Positions 1 to 11,081 of a DNA stretch of 64,000 nt are shown here, in pieces; position 1 is the first letter of the stretch, and each line of letters begins with the position of its first letter. Below the pieces are notes generated by a model, which worked only from the letters and a program-made list of their open reading frames with translations, had not been told where the DNA came from and ran no database searches. The position numbers and the translations under genes were made by a program. Where the stretch lies: contig CM064492.1 in NCBI GenBank assembly GCA_032716605.1, forward strand, positions 46,779,403-46,843,402, written 5' to 3'. Source of the stretch: Paralithodes platypus. Its lineage: Eukaryota > Arthropoda > Malacostraca > Decapoda > Lithodidae.

Positions 1-1
1 T

Positions 2-1309
2 GTGGGTTCAAGGATTGTGTGGGTGAGAATGAAAGGAATACAAACGTGGGTGATTGTGTGTGTGTATGCCCCGACAGAGGATAAACTTGAAAGCAAGAAA
101 GAGGAGTTCTGGATGAATGTGGAGGCGTGCCTGGAGAAGTTTGACAAGAACGAAAGAATATTTCTGATTGGGGATATTAATGGTAAGGTGGGTGATAGGA
201 AAGTTGAGGGAGTGGTGGGAGGGTGGGGAGTACCATCAGAGGTGAATGGAAATGGTAGTGCACTTGTGGATGTATGTGTGGGGAGGATGCTGTGGATAGC
301 TAACACCTTCTTCCGACACAGAATGATCCACAGGTACACGTGGAAACAGGTGTGGAAGATGGAGGATGAGACAGTGGTGGAACGAAAGTCATTGATTGAT
401 TATGTATGTGTGGATGAACGAATGAAGAAATCTGTGCTGGATGCTAGGGTGTATAGGGGTATTGGAGGGGGTCTGTCTGATCATTATGTAGTGGTAGCTA
501 AGGTTAGGATACAAAAGAAGTGGGTGAGGAGAGCTGGAGGGAGGCGAGAGGAGGGTGGAATGGTGAGGAGGGTGGAGAGGTTGCAGGAGGAGGAAGTCAG
601 GGAGGAGTACAGGAGAGCAGTGGAAAGACGACTAGGTGGGTTCGACCTGGAAGTTATGGAGGAAGTGGAGGAGATGAGCAAGGTGTTTAAGGATGAGATC
701 TGTGCAGCATGTGAGGAGGTGTGTGGAGTGAGGAGAAGAGGGAGGGGAGTGAAAGGTACAGCATGGTGGACAGAAGAGGTAAGAATAGCTGTGGAAGAAA
801 AGAAGAAAGCATATAGAGAGTGGTTGGGTAGTAGAGGGAATGAAGATTTCGAGAGACAGAAACGAGCGAGGTACGTGGAGAGTAAGAGGGTGGTGAAGGA
901 AAGTAAGAGAAGAATAGATGAGGCATTTGGAAGGAATCTGAGTGTAAAATGGAGGGAGAGTAAGAAACTGTTTTGGAAAGAAGTCAAGAAAGTTAGGGAA
1001 GGTAGCAAGGGAAACAGTAAGGGTGTGAAAGATAAGAATGGGAGAATGCTAGCCGAGAAGCATGAGAGAGTCGAAAGATGGAGAGAGTACTTCAATGAGT
1101 TGCTAAATGTAAGGAATGAAGAGCCAGCAAACATAGCTGGATATGGTATGGGAGGGAGAAGAAGAGAAGTAGTGGAGGAGGAGGAGGTGGGGATCAGGAG
1201 GTCAGAAGTGTGGGAAGTCATGAAAAGAGTGAAGTTGGGGAAAGCACCAGGAACAGATGGAGTGTGTGGGGAAATGTTGAGGTATGGTGGTGAGATAGTG
1301 ATCGAATGA
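2..1309 (+). pseudogene. RTE-clade LINE: endonuclease domain and start of RT (5' part)
   Basis: Apurinic-type endonuclease plus linker and the first RT motif of a non-LTR retrotransposon, which nicks target DNA and primes reverse transcription. Visible motifs: VCVYAPT, then IFLIGDINGKVGD (the GDxN block), SLIDYVCVD and GLSDHYVV (the SDH block). A long basic linker leads to GKAPGTDGVCGEMLRYGG, the first conserved RT block. The 5' end lies outside the window. The frame closes at a TGA (1307-1309), but the same frame continues after it with RT-like sequence (LAWEKGSAPDDWKTGIIVPLYKGKG), so this is a nonsense mutation and not the natural end. The RTE assignment rests on general resemblance to arthropod RTE endonuclease-RT proteins and is inferred. 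Confidence 0.85.
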
Positions 1310-1832
1310 GTATGGAAAATGTGCAAACTAGCATGGGAGAAGGGGAGTGCACCCGATGACTGGAAGACTGGCATAATAGTCCCCCTATATAAGGGCAAAG
1401 GGGAAAGAGGAGTGTGTGGTAACCACCGAGGAATATGTCTTCTAAGCGTAGTAGGGTAGTGATTCAGAGAGTGAGAGTGAGAACGGAGAAATGGATAGGC
1501 GACGAGCAGGGAGGTTTTAGGAAGGGAAGAGGATGTGTAGATCAGATTTTTACCCTGAATTGTGTTGTGGAGAAATATCTGGAGAAGAAACAAAAGGTGT
1601 ATGTTGCCTTTATGGACTTGGAGAAGGCCTATGACAGAGTGGATAGAGAAGGTTTGTGGAAAGTACTTAGAATATACGGAGTAGATGGCAAGTTGCTGAA
1701 AGCAGTGAAGAGCATGTATGAGGGTGCAAAGGCGGCAGTACGTGTGGAGAGTGAGCAGAGCGAGTTCTTTGACCTGAATGTTGGTTTGAAACAGGGGTGT
1801 GTGATGTCCCCGTGGTTGTTTACTGTATATAT
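1310..1832 (+). pseudogene. RTE-clade LINE: RT fingers/palm, frameshifted
   Basis: Continuation of the RT after the 1307 stop. The first 49 codons stay in the upstream frame and reach a TAG at 1457-1459; RT sequence then resumes in another frame (GDEQGGFRKGRGCVDQIF, FMDLEKAYDRV, GLKQGCVMSPWLFTVY). The change of frame near 1457-1470 looks like a small deletion. The palm motif is cut at 1832, where a hAT-like MITE has inserted; the frame resumes after the second target-site copy at 2619-2626. Confidence 0.85.
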
Positions 1833-2618
1833 CAGCGGTTCCCAAACTGCGGGTCATGACCCCCAAATGGGTCATGAGCCTTTTTCTGGGGGTCATGGAG
1901 GGTCCAAGATTTTGAGGAAATAATACATGATTAAATAAATCCTTGTTAACCCTCCTGGCCCGGGCTGGTCCTCCAAAGGACAGTGTGGGCTACACGGGCG
2001 ATCTGGCCGAAAAACGTCTAGGCCTAGGCTACCGTATTTTTTGTTTAGTTTAACTGCTAGAAATTTTGCACGCATCTATAAACGTAGTGCGGTTTCCAAT
2101 CTGTAGACTGGCATTGAGTAGAGCTCTCTAAGTCAACTGGTTCAGTTGTGATGACGATTTCCGTGGAGCGAATTTTGCAGCGATGTTGACAATATCGGAG
2201 CTTTTCAGACACTAATTTCGTCTGACGTCACAACAATAACATTGATCCGACGTCTCCTTATTGTTTTCGGAGGTGCGGTGACGCAACGATCGGCTTTGTT
2301 TACATGCGTCGGACGCACGGCGTTCAGACCAAGCTGAATAGGCTTGAAAGCTTACTGCCTATTAACAGGACACCTGGGCTCCTGCCCTTCTTTCGTGGTG
2401 TCCTTTCTCACTGACACCCGGGCAGGAAGGGTTAATAAACATTAATAAACATTTGTATTTCTTGTTATTGCTCTCTCTGCTGTGATTAAACTTTAAAATG
2501 TATCTGCACCATTGGAAATTAGTATTTTTTCGGAAGGCTTATAAAGGTGGGGGTCATGGTAGGTTTGGTACTACGGTACTGAAAGGGGTCACGTACTGGA
2601 AAAGTTTGGGAACCGCTG
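1833..2618. mobile_element. hAT-like non-autonomous element (MITE), 786 bp
   Basis: Perfect terminal inverted repeats CAGCGGTTCCCAAACT (1833-1848) and AGTTTGGGAACCGCTG (2603-2618), flanked by an exact 8-bp target-site duplication GTATATAT (1825-1832 and 2619-2626). The CAG-type end and 8-bp duplication are hallmarks of hAT transposons. There is no transposase frame, so it moved in trans. It interrupts the RTE reverse transcriptase in the palm domain; the flanking codons read continuously once the element and one target copy are left out. A second, TTAA-flanked MITE sits inside it. Confidence 0.93.
1950..2431. mobile_element. piggyBac-like TTAA MITE nested in the hAT MITE
   Basis: About 482 bp flanked by TTAA at 1946-1949 and 2432-2435. 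Ends are CCCTCCTGGCCCGGG and, inverted, CCCTTCCTGCCCGGG. TTAA target duplication with CCC...GGG ends is typical of piggyBac-superfamily elements. No coding capacity. A second family member with shared internal sequence (the stretch GGCCGAAAAACGTCTAGG) occurs at 21639-22118. Confidence 0.82.
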
Positions 2619-2624
2619 GTATAT

Positions 2625-3524
2625 ATGGATAGAGTCATGAAAGAAATGCTATCAAGAGCAGTGGATGTTGGTGTATCGCTGAAAAGGGAGGGAATTAAGT
2701 GGAAGCTACCTATACTGCTGTTTGCGGATGATACAGTTCTGATGAGTGATAATGAATGGGAGTTGCAGGGTCTGGTAAATGAGTTTGGAACATTGTGCGA
2801 AAAACGGAATTTGAAGGTAAATGCGGGGAAGAGCAAGGTTATGGTCTTCGAAAGGGGTGAAGTCACAGAGTGTGAGGTGAAGCTGAACGGTTAGGCTATG
2901 GAGATCGTCAACTCTTTTAAGTATCTGGGCAGTGTGTTGAGTAAAGATGGGACTATGGATGAAGAAGTGCGGGAGAGGGTACAACAGGGGAAGAGGGTTG
3001 TAGAAACGCTGAAAGCAGTAACAAGAAATAGAGTGGTCAGTATGGAAGTGAAGAAGTCCTTGCATGACAGTGTGGTAAATCCGACACTGACTTACGGAAG
3101 CGAAGCATGGACGTTGGTTGAGAGACTTAGACCAAGAGTGAGAGCAGTGGAAATGAATTACTTAAGAAGTGCGTGCGGAGTTACATGGAGGGATAGACAG
3201 ACTAATGAGGAAGTAAGAAGGAGGTGTGGTGTGGAGGTAGATGTGCTGGAAAGTGTGAAAAGGAACAACTTAAGATGGTTCAGCCATATGGAACGTATGG
3301 TAAGCGAGAGAATGACTAAGAGGATGTACGAGAGCGAGGTGGAGGGACAGAGAGGGAGAGGTAGACTGAAAGAGAGGTGGAAGGATGGAGTGAGGAAGTA
3401 TATGAACGAAGGCGGTGCTGGTTGGGGGGAGGGGCGTCGACTGACTGGGGACAGAGGTGCATTGGGGGCGGTTCGTTCGTGGCCACCCCTTCGGGGATTA
3501 CGGCGTCAGGCAATATATAGATAG
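2625..3524 (+). pseudogene. RTE-clade LINE: RT palm, thumb and C-terminus
   Basis: Resumption of the RTE reverse transcriptase after the MITE. The catalytic palm motif LLFADDTVLM is present, then NLKVNAGKSKVMVF, a TAG nonsense codon at 2892-2894, and in the same frame NSFKYLGSVLSKDGTMDEEV, LTYGSEAWTL and NYLRSACGVTWRDRQTNEEV to the stop at 3524. The C-terminal block and the short ATAG-type run right after the stop (3515-3530) are typical of RTE 3' ends. With the upstream pieces the copy carries two nonsense codons, one frameshift and one insertion, so it is dead. Confidence 0.86.
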
Positions 3525-3835
3525 ATAGAAGTGTCTTAAAATCACTAACCTAATGAGGTGAAGTCTTAAATTCTCTAAACCAAATTAAGTAAAACAGGGT
3601 GGTTCCCAAAAAGACTTTGTACCAGATAGGGTTAACCATCACACCCTAACAGCAACTATGGCAGAGATGACCGGCTCTGATACAACTGTTACCAAATCAA
3701 GTAGATTACCGTATAATTTGTCATGCAACATATAGTACTGTACTCTTATACTTTGCCCATAAATATTTGTCTCCATCTCTTGACTTGATATATTACAAAC
3801 TTCTTTTATGCTACACTATGCTTTACCTTTGTAAA
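3525..3835. other. no feature recognised
   Basis: AT-rich sequence between the RTE end and a GTT microsatellite. No reading frame, terminal repeat or known repeat was recognised. Confidence 0.5.
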
Positions 3836-3951
3836 TTTGTTGTTGTTGTTGTTGTTGTTGTTCCCTAAGCTGCCTGGCCGAACAGCCCCGAGTCCCTGAG
3901 GAAGGCCATGGCCACGATTGGGCTTTCCCACAGAGCTCTCATTGAGTGTAG
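3836..3951 (-). mobile_element. retroposon 3' end with (AAC)n tail (SINE-like)
   Basis: (GTT)n followed by CCTAAGCTGCCTGGCCGAACAG; read on the minus strand this is a unique body followed by an (AAC)n tail. The same tail and about 25 bp of body recur at 40684-40732. It is cut at 3951/3952 by DIRS-A. No Pol III box is visible in the remaining part, so LINE or SINE origin is open. Confidence 0.5.
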
Positions 3952-4302
3952 ATTATAGGTTTGACTCCTGTAAGGAGATAAAGAAAACCTAATATTTAGT
4001 AGTGGCCCCGTAATCATTGACGAACATGCCTATTACATAAGGCATCCTCTTCAAACACTAATCCGCCGTAGTTTGAATCTACCGCGCAGAGCATTTAAAA
4101 ACTGAGGAGCCTTCATCATGAGCGCACGCGACCTCACTCATGGCTTCAGTCATTATGAATTGGGTTCTCACTACGAAAAAACTTCGTAAAAAATAAAAAT
4201 AAAAAGAAAATAAGAATAACTATCTAATAAGCTTTCCATCATATCGTGGATGTACTTGTGTGGATCTTTGACCAGACGCTACTGCAGGCGTCATTCTTCC
4301 TT
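3952..4302 (+). repeat. DIRS-A left inverted terminal repeat
   Basis: Reverse complement of 19517-19822 over about 300 bp, for example CACTACGAAAAAACTTCGTA here and its inverse at the right end. The outermost ~50 bp (3952-4003) are extra to the right end and hold a nested dyad: AGGTTT...CTCCT-gta-AGGAG...AAACCT. Confidence 0.9.
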
Positions 4303-4395
4303 CACTGACATATCAAGTAAACCAAAATCCTGAATACATCAACGAATGGGAAGGGGATGGTCGGGAGGGCCCCAGTCGTCAAAGATTATGGGGGG

Positions 4396-4483
4396 ACTAC
4401 TAAATATTAGGTTTTCTTTATCTCCTTACAGGAGTCAAACCTATAATTTATTAGTGGCCCCTCCATCATTGACGAACATGCCT
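4396..4483 (+). repeat. DIRS-A internal complementary region (ICR)
   Basis: Bases 4396-4446 are the reverse complement of the outer left end (3952-4003), and 4447-4483 the reverse complement of the outer right end (from about 19789 to 19822), joined head to tail. This composite is the template for the circle junction in the DIRS replication model, so it identifies the family by structure alone. Confidence 0.9.
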
Positions 4484-4563
4484 GATTTCTAAGACTGGAG
4501 GGGGACATTCGTAATCATATCATAACTCTAGAAAAGCAGATAATCAAACAACCACATAGTATT

Positions 4564-5354
4564 TGTGGTAAACTATCAATGGAAGTTAAATATTACTAAG
4601 CTATAATGAATCAAATCAAATCAATCTAAATGAATACTCTATATCTAAATTGAATTCAATCTGAAACAAGCTAATTTATATCCAAAGGTCTCACATAATA
4701 AATGTATATAATTATAGGGTAAGGTTATAAGGGTTAATATTAGCCAGGAATTAACTCACCAATAGTTCCACGTGGCAATGAGGCAAGGGAGAACGTTTTA
4801 CCCAATATGGCGGTGGACAATGGGGAACGAGACTTCGGTCCCAAGACACGAGTCAAGTTAAAGAAAGAATAAATGATTACATGGGAATGGATATGAATAA
4901 TATGCTTATCTATCAGTCAGTCATGATGTCGATGAGAGCGTCGTGATGGTGTAGTTGTGTGTATTGCTGTATGTGTATTGTGATTAGAGGCACAAAAGCA
5001 CGATCAACTGAGGGCGGAAAATTAGATGTTAACTGGTTGGTGTTCGTGAAGGCTCTGGCGTACCTCAAAAGCACACCTTGCTGCCTTGGCAAACCGCCAG
5101 GAGCCCAAATTATCGTACCGCATTTAGGTTGCTCTATACGATAAATTATATTAATATATACGATAAATTCATATATACTACATAAGACCATGGCAATATT
5201 GCTTAATAGCATATTAGGCCTTTTATAACTTAACTTATTTACAATCTTATAATATACGATCTACTCGTCCTACGTCGTGCTGTAGGAGAGATCGTGACGT
5301 CACAGAGACATACAAGATCACAAAAGAGTCATATTCTATCGTATTTATACGATA
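4564..5354 (-). repeat. BEL/Pao 3' LTR
   Basis: 791 bp, nearly identical to 11082-11871 (790 bp). In coding orientation it begins TATCGTATAAATACGATA, a palindrome that contains a TATAAATA box, and ends CCACA. Short open frames in it (for example 4913-5212) occur identically in both LTRs and are not genes. Confidence 0.95.
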
Positions 5355-5367
5355 CACTCCCCCCACA
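5355..5367 (-). promoter_or_regulatory. candidate polypurine tract of the BEL/Pao element
   Basis: In coding orientation TGTGGGGGGAGTG lies directly against the start of the 3' LTR, the place where plus-strand DNA synthesis is primed in LTR retrotransposons. Confidence 0.7.
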
Positions 5368-5393
5368 AAAAAGACCTGAACCCCACCTTAAAC

Positions 5394-7762
5394 CTAAAGT
5401 TGCCCAGAGGCTATCTTCTGACGCCACAAGTCGACGGCGCCAGCAGCAGCGCGTCTGGGACGCGTTCCGGTCCGAGAATGATCACCATCAGTATGAGGTG
5501 AGTCGTTCCTTTGAGAATCCTCGGACCCAGCAATAACAGGTGGAGCCTCAGATTGCAATGCGGAATCGAGCTCCAAAGCGTACAAACGTGCGATAGGACG
5601 AACAGTAGTTCCAGTGGCTGTTTTAATAGCGCCACCCGCTCTACAGAGTCTGCCCCCTTGTATACCTCCAATACGCGGCCTAATTTCCAGTATAAACGAG
5701 GACTATCTTCTTTAATTAAAACAACTTCACCAACTGTAGGTGCCGTTGGTCTACCAGAGGGAGTAACACTCCTTTCCCTCATTGCTAGCAGATATTCACT
5801 AATCCACCGTTTCCTAAAATCCTCGATTATCCTGGATATATACTGGTATCTCTTAGACACCGCTACCTCAGAGTACAACGAGGGATCCTCTAACTCTACT
5901 ATGGACTGAAAATCAGATGGAAACGCAGTCAATGGTTTTCCATATAGCAAGTGAGCTGGCGTTAATGGTAGTGGTTCTTGCAGGTCGGTGTACACGTATG
6001 TAAGCGGGCGATCATTCACGACTGCCTCTATCTCTGTGAGGACTGTCGTCAACTCACTCTTCTTTAATAGAGCACATCCTACAACCGCTCTGAGTCCTGA
6101 CTTTACTATGCCGACACACCGTTCCCACATGCCACCAAACCAAGGTGCCTTAACTGGAATGAACCTCCATTCGCACTTCTTCTCTCCCAAAAAAGTGATG
6201 ATAGTAGGATCACTACTCATATCCTTTAGATATTTTGATGCTTGGACATAAGTGGGAGCATTGTCGCTAAGAATGAGTTGAGGGAATGAACGACGGGCAC
6301 AAAACCGTCTGAACGCCAGCATAAATTCCTCGCTAGACATATTATCACATAGTTCTAGGTGTACCGCTCGAGACGTAAACAATAATATATAAACCTTCTC
6401 ATGCTCCCTCGTCTTCAATGCCCCTGTGGAATCTAATCCTACCGCTTGGAAAGGTTCTACGTGCTTTACACGGCATTCAGGTAGAGGTGGAGCTGGTCCA
6501 GTTGCATATGGTTTACCCTTTAGTCTCTGGCATATTACACACTTTCTCACTACGCGTCGAGCTACTTGTCGAACTCTGGGTATCCACCATGTGAGACGTA
6601 AATTTGATATAATATGACATACCCCGTAGTGTTTTACTTCCCTATGTGCACGTATGATCAATAGATCAGTAACGTGATGTCTTGTTGGCATAAGTATAGG
6701 TCGGTTTGTGCCGTCTGGTACACCCGACCACTTCAGGCGACCCTCACACCTGATGAGGCCATTGTCTAGGTGCAACCTTAGTTGACGCACTATATTAGGC
6801 ATTAATGTCTTATTCGAGCCTTTCAAGGATTCTAATTCATTGGAAAAGGTTTCTACTTGAACCCATTTGATCAAAGTTACTTCAGCTACTTTAAATTCAC
6901 GAGCATCAATGTTGTGACCCCTGTTGCAGAGTTGGCCCGTTACTTTAAGCTTAAGATTGGATACATATCGCAACACCCAAGCTACAACTCTGACTAGTTT
7001 ATTATAGTCACCGAATCTTGCCCACTTTATGATAGGACCCGGTGGCTCATTTGGTTGGGCTGTAACTGCCACTGTTTCCAGTGGCAGAAGTCCCTCACCA
7101 ACAGCATGCCATATCGTCCATTCACTTTCATGGAGCAGCCACTTTGGACCATGCCACCACAATTCGGACTTCATTAACTGGCTAGCCGTTATACCCCTAG
7201 TTATGAGATCACTAGGGTTTTCCTTTGTATTTACATAATGATAAGCAACGTCTGGCAAAAGGGCTCTAATCTCATCTACCCTATTCCGCACATAAACTGG
7301 CAGAGACTTCTTGCTATGTATCCAGTTGAGTGCGACCTGACTATCGCACCATACGTGAACGATTTCAATATTTAATTCGCTCTCGTATGCTGCGCGTACA
7401 TGTTGCACCAGACGTGCTAATAGCAGCATGGCAGTCAATTCCATTTTAGGGATAGTTACCTTTTTAACCGGGGCTACTTTGGCCCGGGCTGTAACTAAAT
7501 GTGCCCCAAATGAAGTAACAACATATATGGCTACCCCGTATGCCGTGGCGCTAGCATCGCAAAACGTGTGTAACGTAACGTCACCGAACGCCGCCACTTT
7601 ACGAGGTATAGGTTTAGTACATAGGATGGCATATTCATTCAACAACAATGTCCCTCGGTCATTCAGGTCCTCGGGCAAACTGTCATCCCATCCTATTTTA
7701 CGTCTCCAAACTTCCTGCATTAGAATCCTAGCTCTTATGGTAACAGGTAATGCTAGACCCAA
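5394..7762 (-). pseudogene. BEL/Pao pol C-terminal part: RNase H, integrase, DUF5641-like end
   Basis: The long frame (5411-7762) begins right after the RT, in a different frame from the gag-RT frame. RNase H residues are visible in LHTFCDAS, MELTAM, VWCDSQVALNW and NPSDLITRG. The integrase has an HHCC zinc site (HREVKH...CVIC) and a D,D,E core: GLDSTG, LSDNAPTY and GGMWERCVG. Near 5630 the frame changes; the family-type C-terminal end is found in the overlapping frame that ends at 5394, while the long frame runs on into unrelated residues to 5411. Catalytic residues look intact; breaks are frameshifts only. Confidence 0.9.
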
Positions 7763-10671
7763 AGGATCAAAAATTGCACAACTTTGCTCAACAGACTTCT
7801 TTTTGTGTGCGCTCCTGTCTGCTGAGCAAAAGACCTTGTTTGAAAAGTTAGTATGTCATGTTTAGGTTGCCAGATCATCCCCAAATTTCTGGACTTTTCC
7901 TGGTTAAGAGATGCCGTACCATCCACCTGTATTAAACTCTGAAGATCTTCACTATTAGTAACCCACTCGCGGAGAAATAGATGTGCATCCGCAAACAATC
8001 TGCGTGCTTGCCAGTATGCATACAACAAATCATCTTGACTATCGCTAGTACCCTGCAAATTGTCAATGTATAATCCGCGAGATAGTTTACTTGTGTCCTC
8101 ATGAGTGTCAGCTAGATGTTTTCTGATTGTGGCATTTAACAAAAACTGCGAGCAAGTGGCCCCAAATAGTACAACCCGAAAACGGTATATTATGATGGGA
8201 CTTTCAGAGTCGCTAATGTCGCTGAACCAAAGAAAGCGGGTAACATCTCTATCTTCCTCCTTGAGCTTGACCATCAAGAATGCTTTCTCGATGTCACTGG
8301 TATAGGCGTACTTCCCCAGACTAAACCGCAATAGATGTTGGGACAGGTCCGACACCATGGACGGACCTGTCAACAGGCAGTCATTCAGACTGGGTTGTTG
8401 ACCTTGGTGGGCAGAACAGTCATACACCACCCGTATTGGTGTGGTGACGCTGTCTTTCTTTACCCCATGATGGGCCAGATAGTGAACCCTACCCTTCTTA
8501 CACGGTTCCTCGACATCGACTCTCTCAATAAAACCCCTATCCTCATAACTCCGAAATACATCGTCATACGCCTGGCGCGTGCTCGGTTCGTTAGACAATT
8601 TCCGCTGCAATGCGCGCAAGCGACCTAATGCCAAACCATAGTTGGTAGGCAGGCTTATCTCACTGTTCTTCCAAGGTAAACTAACTTTATATTGCTTGTC
8701 TGAGGCACAGTAGCACACAGACTCGTCAAACCTTTGTAGCGCAACTTCCGAGTCATAATCAGTCTCCATAGGATTAATGCCTATGTGATCCAATCTCCAC
8801 AGTCGTTCCAGGTCGAACTCGGCAGCCATCTTAGGGTCACTAGGTTGGGAATCCTCCCTTCCCAACTCCTGTGCCGCGGTTACATTGACTCTATATATCG
8901 AGACCGTGTCGACCAGGACCTTTGACTGTGTAGTATGCACCTTTCCGCTCATGCAGTATCCGAATTTAGTGGGGATTAAAATTACACCACACATCTTTTT
9001 AAATCCAGGGTATACTACTTCATAATAATGATCCACACCAAGTAGAACATGCACCTCACTCTGATTTCCCATGGGATCTGACAAGTTAACCCCTTTGCTA
9101 CGTAATGCGTGTTCCACCTTCTTCACACCCACAGATACATATTCTGGTAGGGTGTCTACTACGATACAAGTCATAAAGTACCGGTTTTTACGATAGAAAT
9201 ATGAAATCTCCGCTATCTCGTAGTCTTGTTTATCAGTAACCCCTGTGAAGCCCTGTAATCGAAGAGTCTCAGCCCCTACGATTCGGTGCTTCAGTCCCAC
9301 TAGTACGGACCTCTTTATAAAGGAACGTTGAGACCCTTGATCTAGAAGTACCCGACAAACTTTGTTACTGTCATTACCTTCCATGGGAATCTGTATTGTG
9401 GGCAATATAGTGGTGTCTTGCGTGCTACCTAGTGCCACAGTTGTAGTACCCTCATTTTTGACGTCTTTGACTTTATCTGCTGTAGGACACAACTTATCAA
9501 AGTGATGTCCTTTGCAGTGCCGACAGGGCCTTAAGTATGTAGCAGTACATTGTCCCTGCTTACCATGTTCTTTACTTAGACAACCTACACATAGCTTCAA
9601 TCTTTTCGCCTGTGCTAGTTTTGTCTCATTTGTTGGGTATTTTATGCAGAAACTCCATTTATGTTTGTTGTTACATAGCTTACATAGAATCTGAGCAGGT
9701 TTCTTATATGCACCCTCTTTCTTGACTTTAGTCCCCACTGTCATGCTTACTGTTCCCCTCTTCTCAACATTCTCACTCCCTCCCGACTCATACATTCTCC
9801 CTTTGTTCAACTGTAGATTATTGATCTCCTTACTGAACTGAGTTTTGAACTCCCCCAGCTCAAATGATCTTACCTTATCAAGTATTGCCATAGGAAGCTT
9901 CTGACGCAAGATAATGACTATCATTTCCTGCGTGGTAAGCCCTAGGGTATCTAGCGATCGAGTATGGCACTCCATATTTGCCCTGAAGTTTGTCAACTCA
10001 TCAACCTTATACTGTGGTTCTGCGAGCCCCAACAAGGCAACAACATGGGCCATCTTCAACTGCTCTCTATCCCCGTATGTGGACTCTAATAGGTGTACCG
10101 CTTCAAGATAACTACCACCCACTACTGCAAAACCCTCTATTAAATGTAAGGCCTCTCCTTCCATTTGTCCCTTCAGATAGTAAAACTTGCGGACATTATC
10201 CAAAGAGGATTCATGAACCGTAGATCGAAATACGTCCCAGAAAGCTAACCACTCGGTTAACTTGCCCCCAAATGTAGGAAGATTGAGCTTTGGGAGGTGT
10301 ACAGTATGTTTTGGGTCAGCCCTTCTATGGGCCTCATTATCGCCTCCCTTCTTACTTGCGACAGCACGCTGTAATAGGTACTTCGCTCTAAAGACAGGTT
10401 CGTCATAGAGGGCGCGATTATCACACTCTGTAACTATCTCTTCCTCCTCTATCATGTCAGCCACAATCACCTCACTCAGAGCCGTAATACGACCGTGGGT
10501 AGCCTGGATGTTTTCTAATCTAGCCTCCAATTCCTCTAGTTCAGCAGTAGTGATGAAAGTGTTTAAGTCCACAATTAGCCTATTTATTACTCCCCGAAGT
10601 CCCGCCCTTTGATTTTTAGGGGCTTTGATCAGCACCCCACTAGACGGTGTCTCTTCACCGTTTTTATCCAT
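7753..10671 (-). pseudogene. BEL/Pao gag-protease-RT frame (972 aa)
   Basis: Starts at ATG 10671, about 410 bp after the 5' LTR. In order: coiled N-terminus; gag core (HLPKLNLPTFGGKLTEWLAFWD, the DUF1759-type block); zinc-knuckle-like Cys/His cluster around residues 335-400; aspartic protease block VLLDQGSQRSFI (about residue 445); and RT from about residue 745 with IRVVYDCSA, SDIEKAFLMVKL and LYIDNLQGT. BEL elements normally make one polyprotein; here it stops at 7753, nine bases into the next frame, so a 1-base frameshift near 7780 separates RT from RNase H. Odd points: DQG in place of D-S/T-G at the protease site, and YIDN in place of YVDD. Confidence 0.92.
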
Positions 10672-11060
10672 TTTGCTTGCGAGCCTATAGGCTATGTATC
10701 TAAATGTTACGTTACAAAAACAACGGCCAAATAATAGTCTAATTAAGAGACGCCAACCGGCGGACTTCTATGTTATGGAGAAAAAATAGTACACTAAATA
10801 GCAATACCTACTAATGGATCATATTGAACAAGAAAAAATGTTAGGTCAGGTCATATGTCACAGGAAGTCTGAAACGGAAAAGAACATTACTGGGGAAAGA
10901 TGATGGGTGGGATGCAGAACTTGGGCAGGTGCAACAATGTGACCCTGCATTCCGGCTCTAACCATCGCTTGGCTAGCCTTGCCAGTTTATCATAGAGTTG
11001 TTCCTGCATCCTGTTATATGTCCCCTTGTTCATTGCCTTAAAATCCCTTACTGGTAGCTA
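10672..11060 (-). other. BEL/Pao 5' leader
   Basis: Untranslated stretch between the primer-binding site and the gag ATG. No conserved frame; expected to hold packaging signals, which I cannot identify. Confidence 0.6.
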
Positions 11061-11081
11061 ATTCCCGGGTCTGGGCACCAA
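11061..11081 (-). promoter_or_regulatory. BEL/Pao primer-binding site
   Basis: Immediately inside the 5' LTR, coding orientation TTGGTGCCCAGACCCGGG. It begins TGG (complement of a tRNA CCA end) one base from the LTR. The donor tRNA was not identified. Confidence 0.75.

Noticed and set aside
484..1896. 470-codon open frame antisense to the RTE LINE
   Set aside because: It mirrors a purine-rich coding strand, has no domain, and the sense strand has clear endonuclease/RT motifs.
4913..5212. 99- and 61-codon frames repeated at 11430-11729
   Set aside because: They lie in the BEL/Pao LTRs and are identical because the LTRs are.
7753..7790. Programmed frameshift in BEL/Pao
   Set aside because: The frame change lies inside a conserved RT-RNase H motif and no slippery heptamer is present; BEL elements use one frame.
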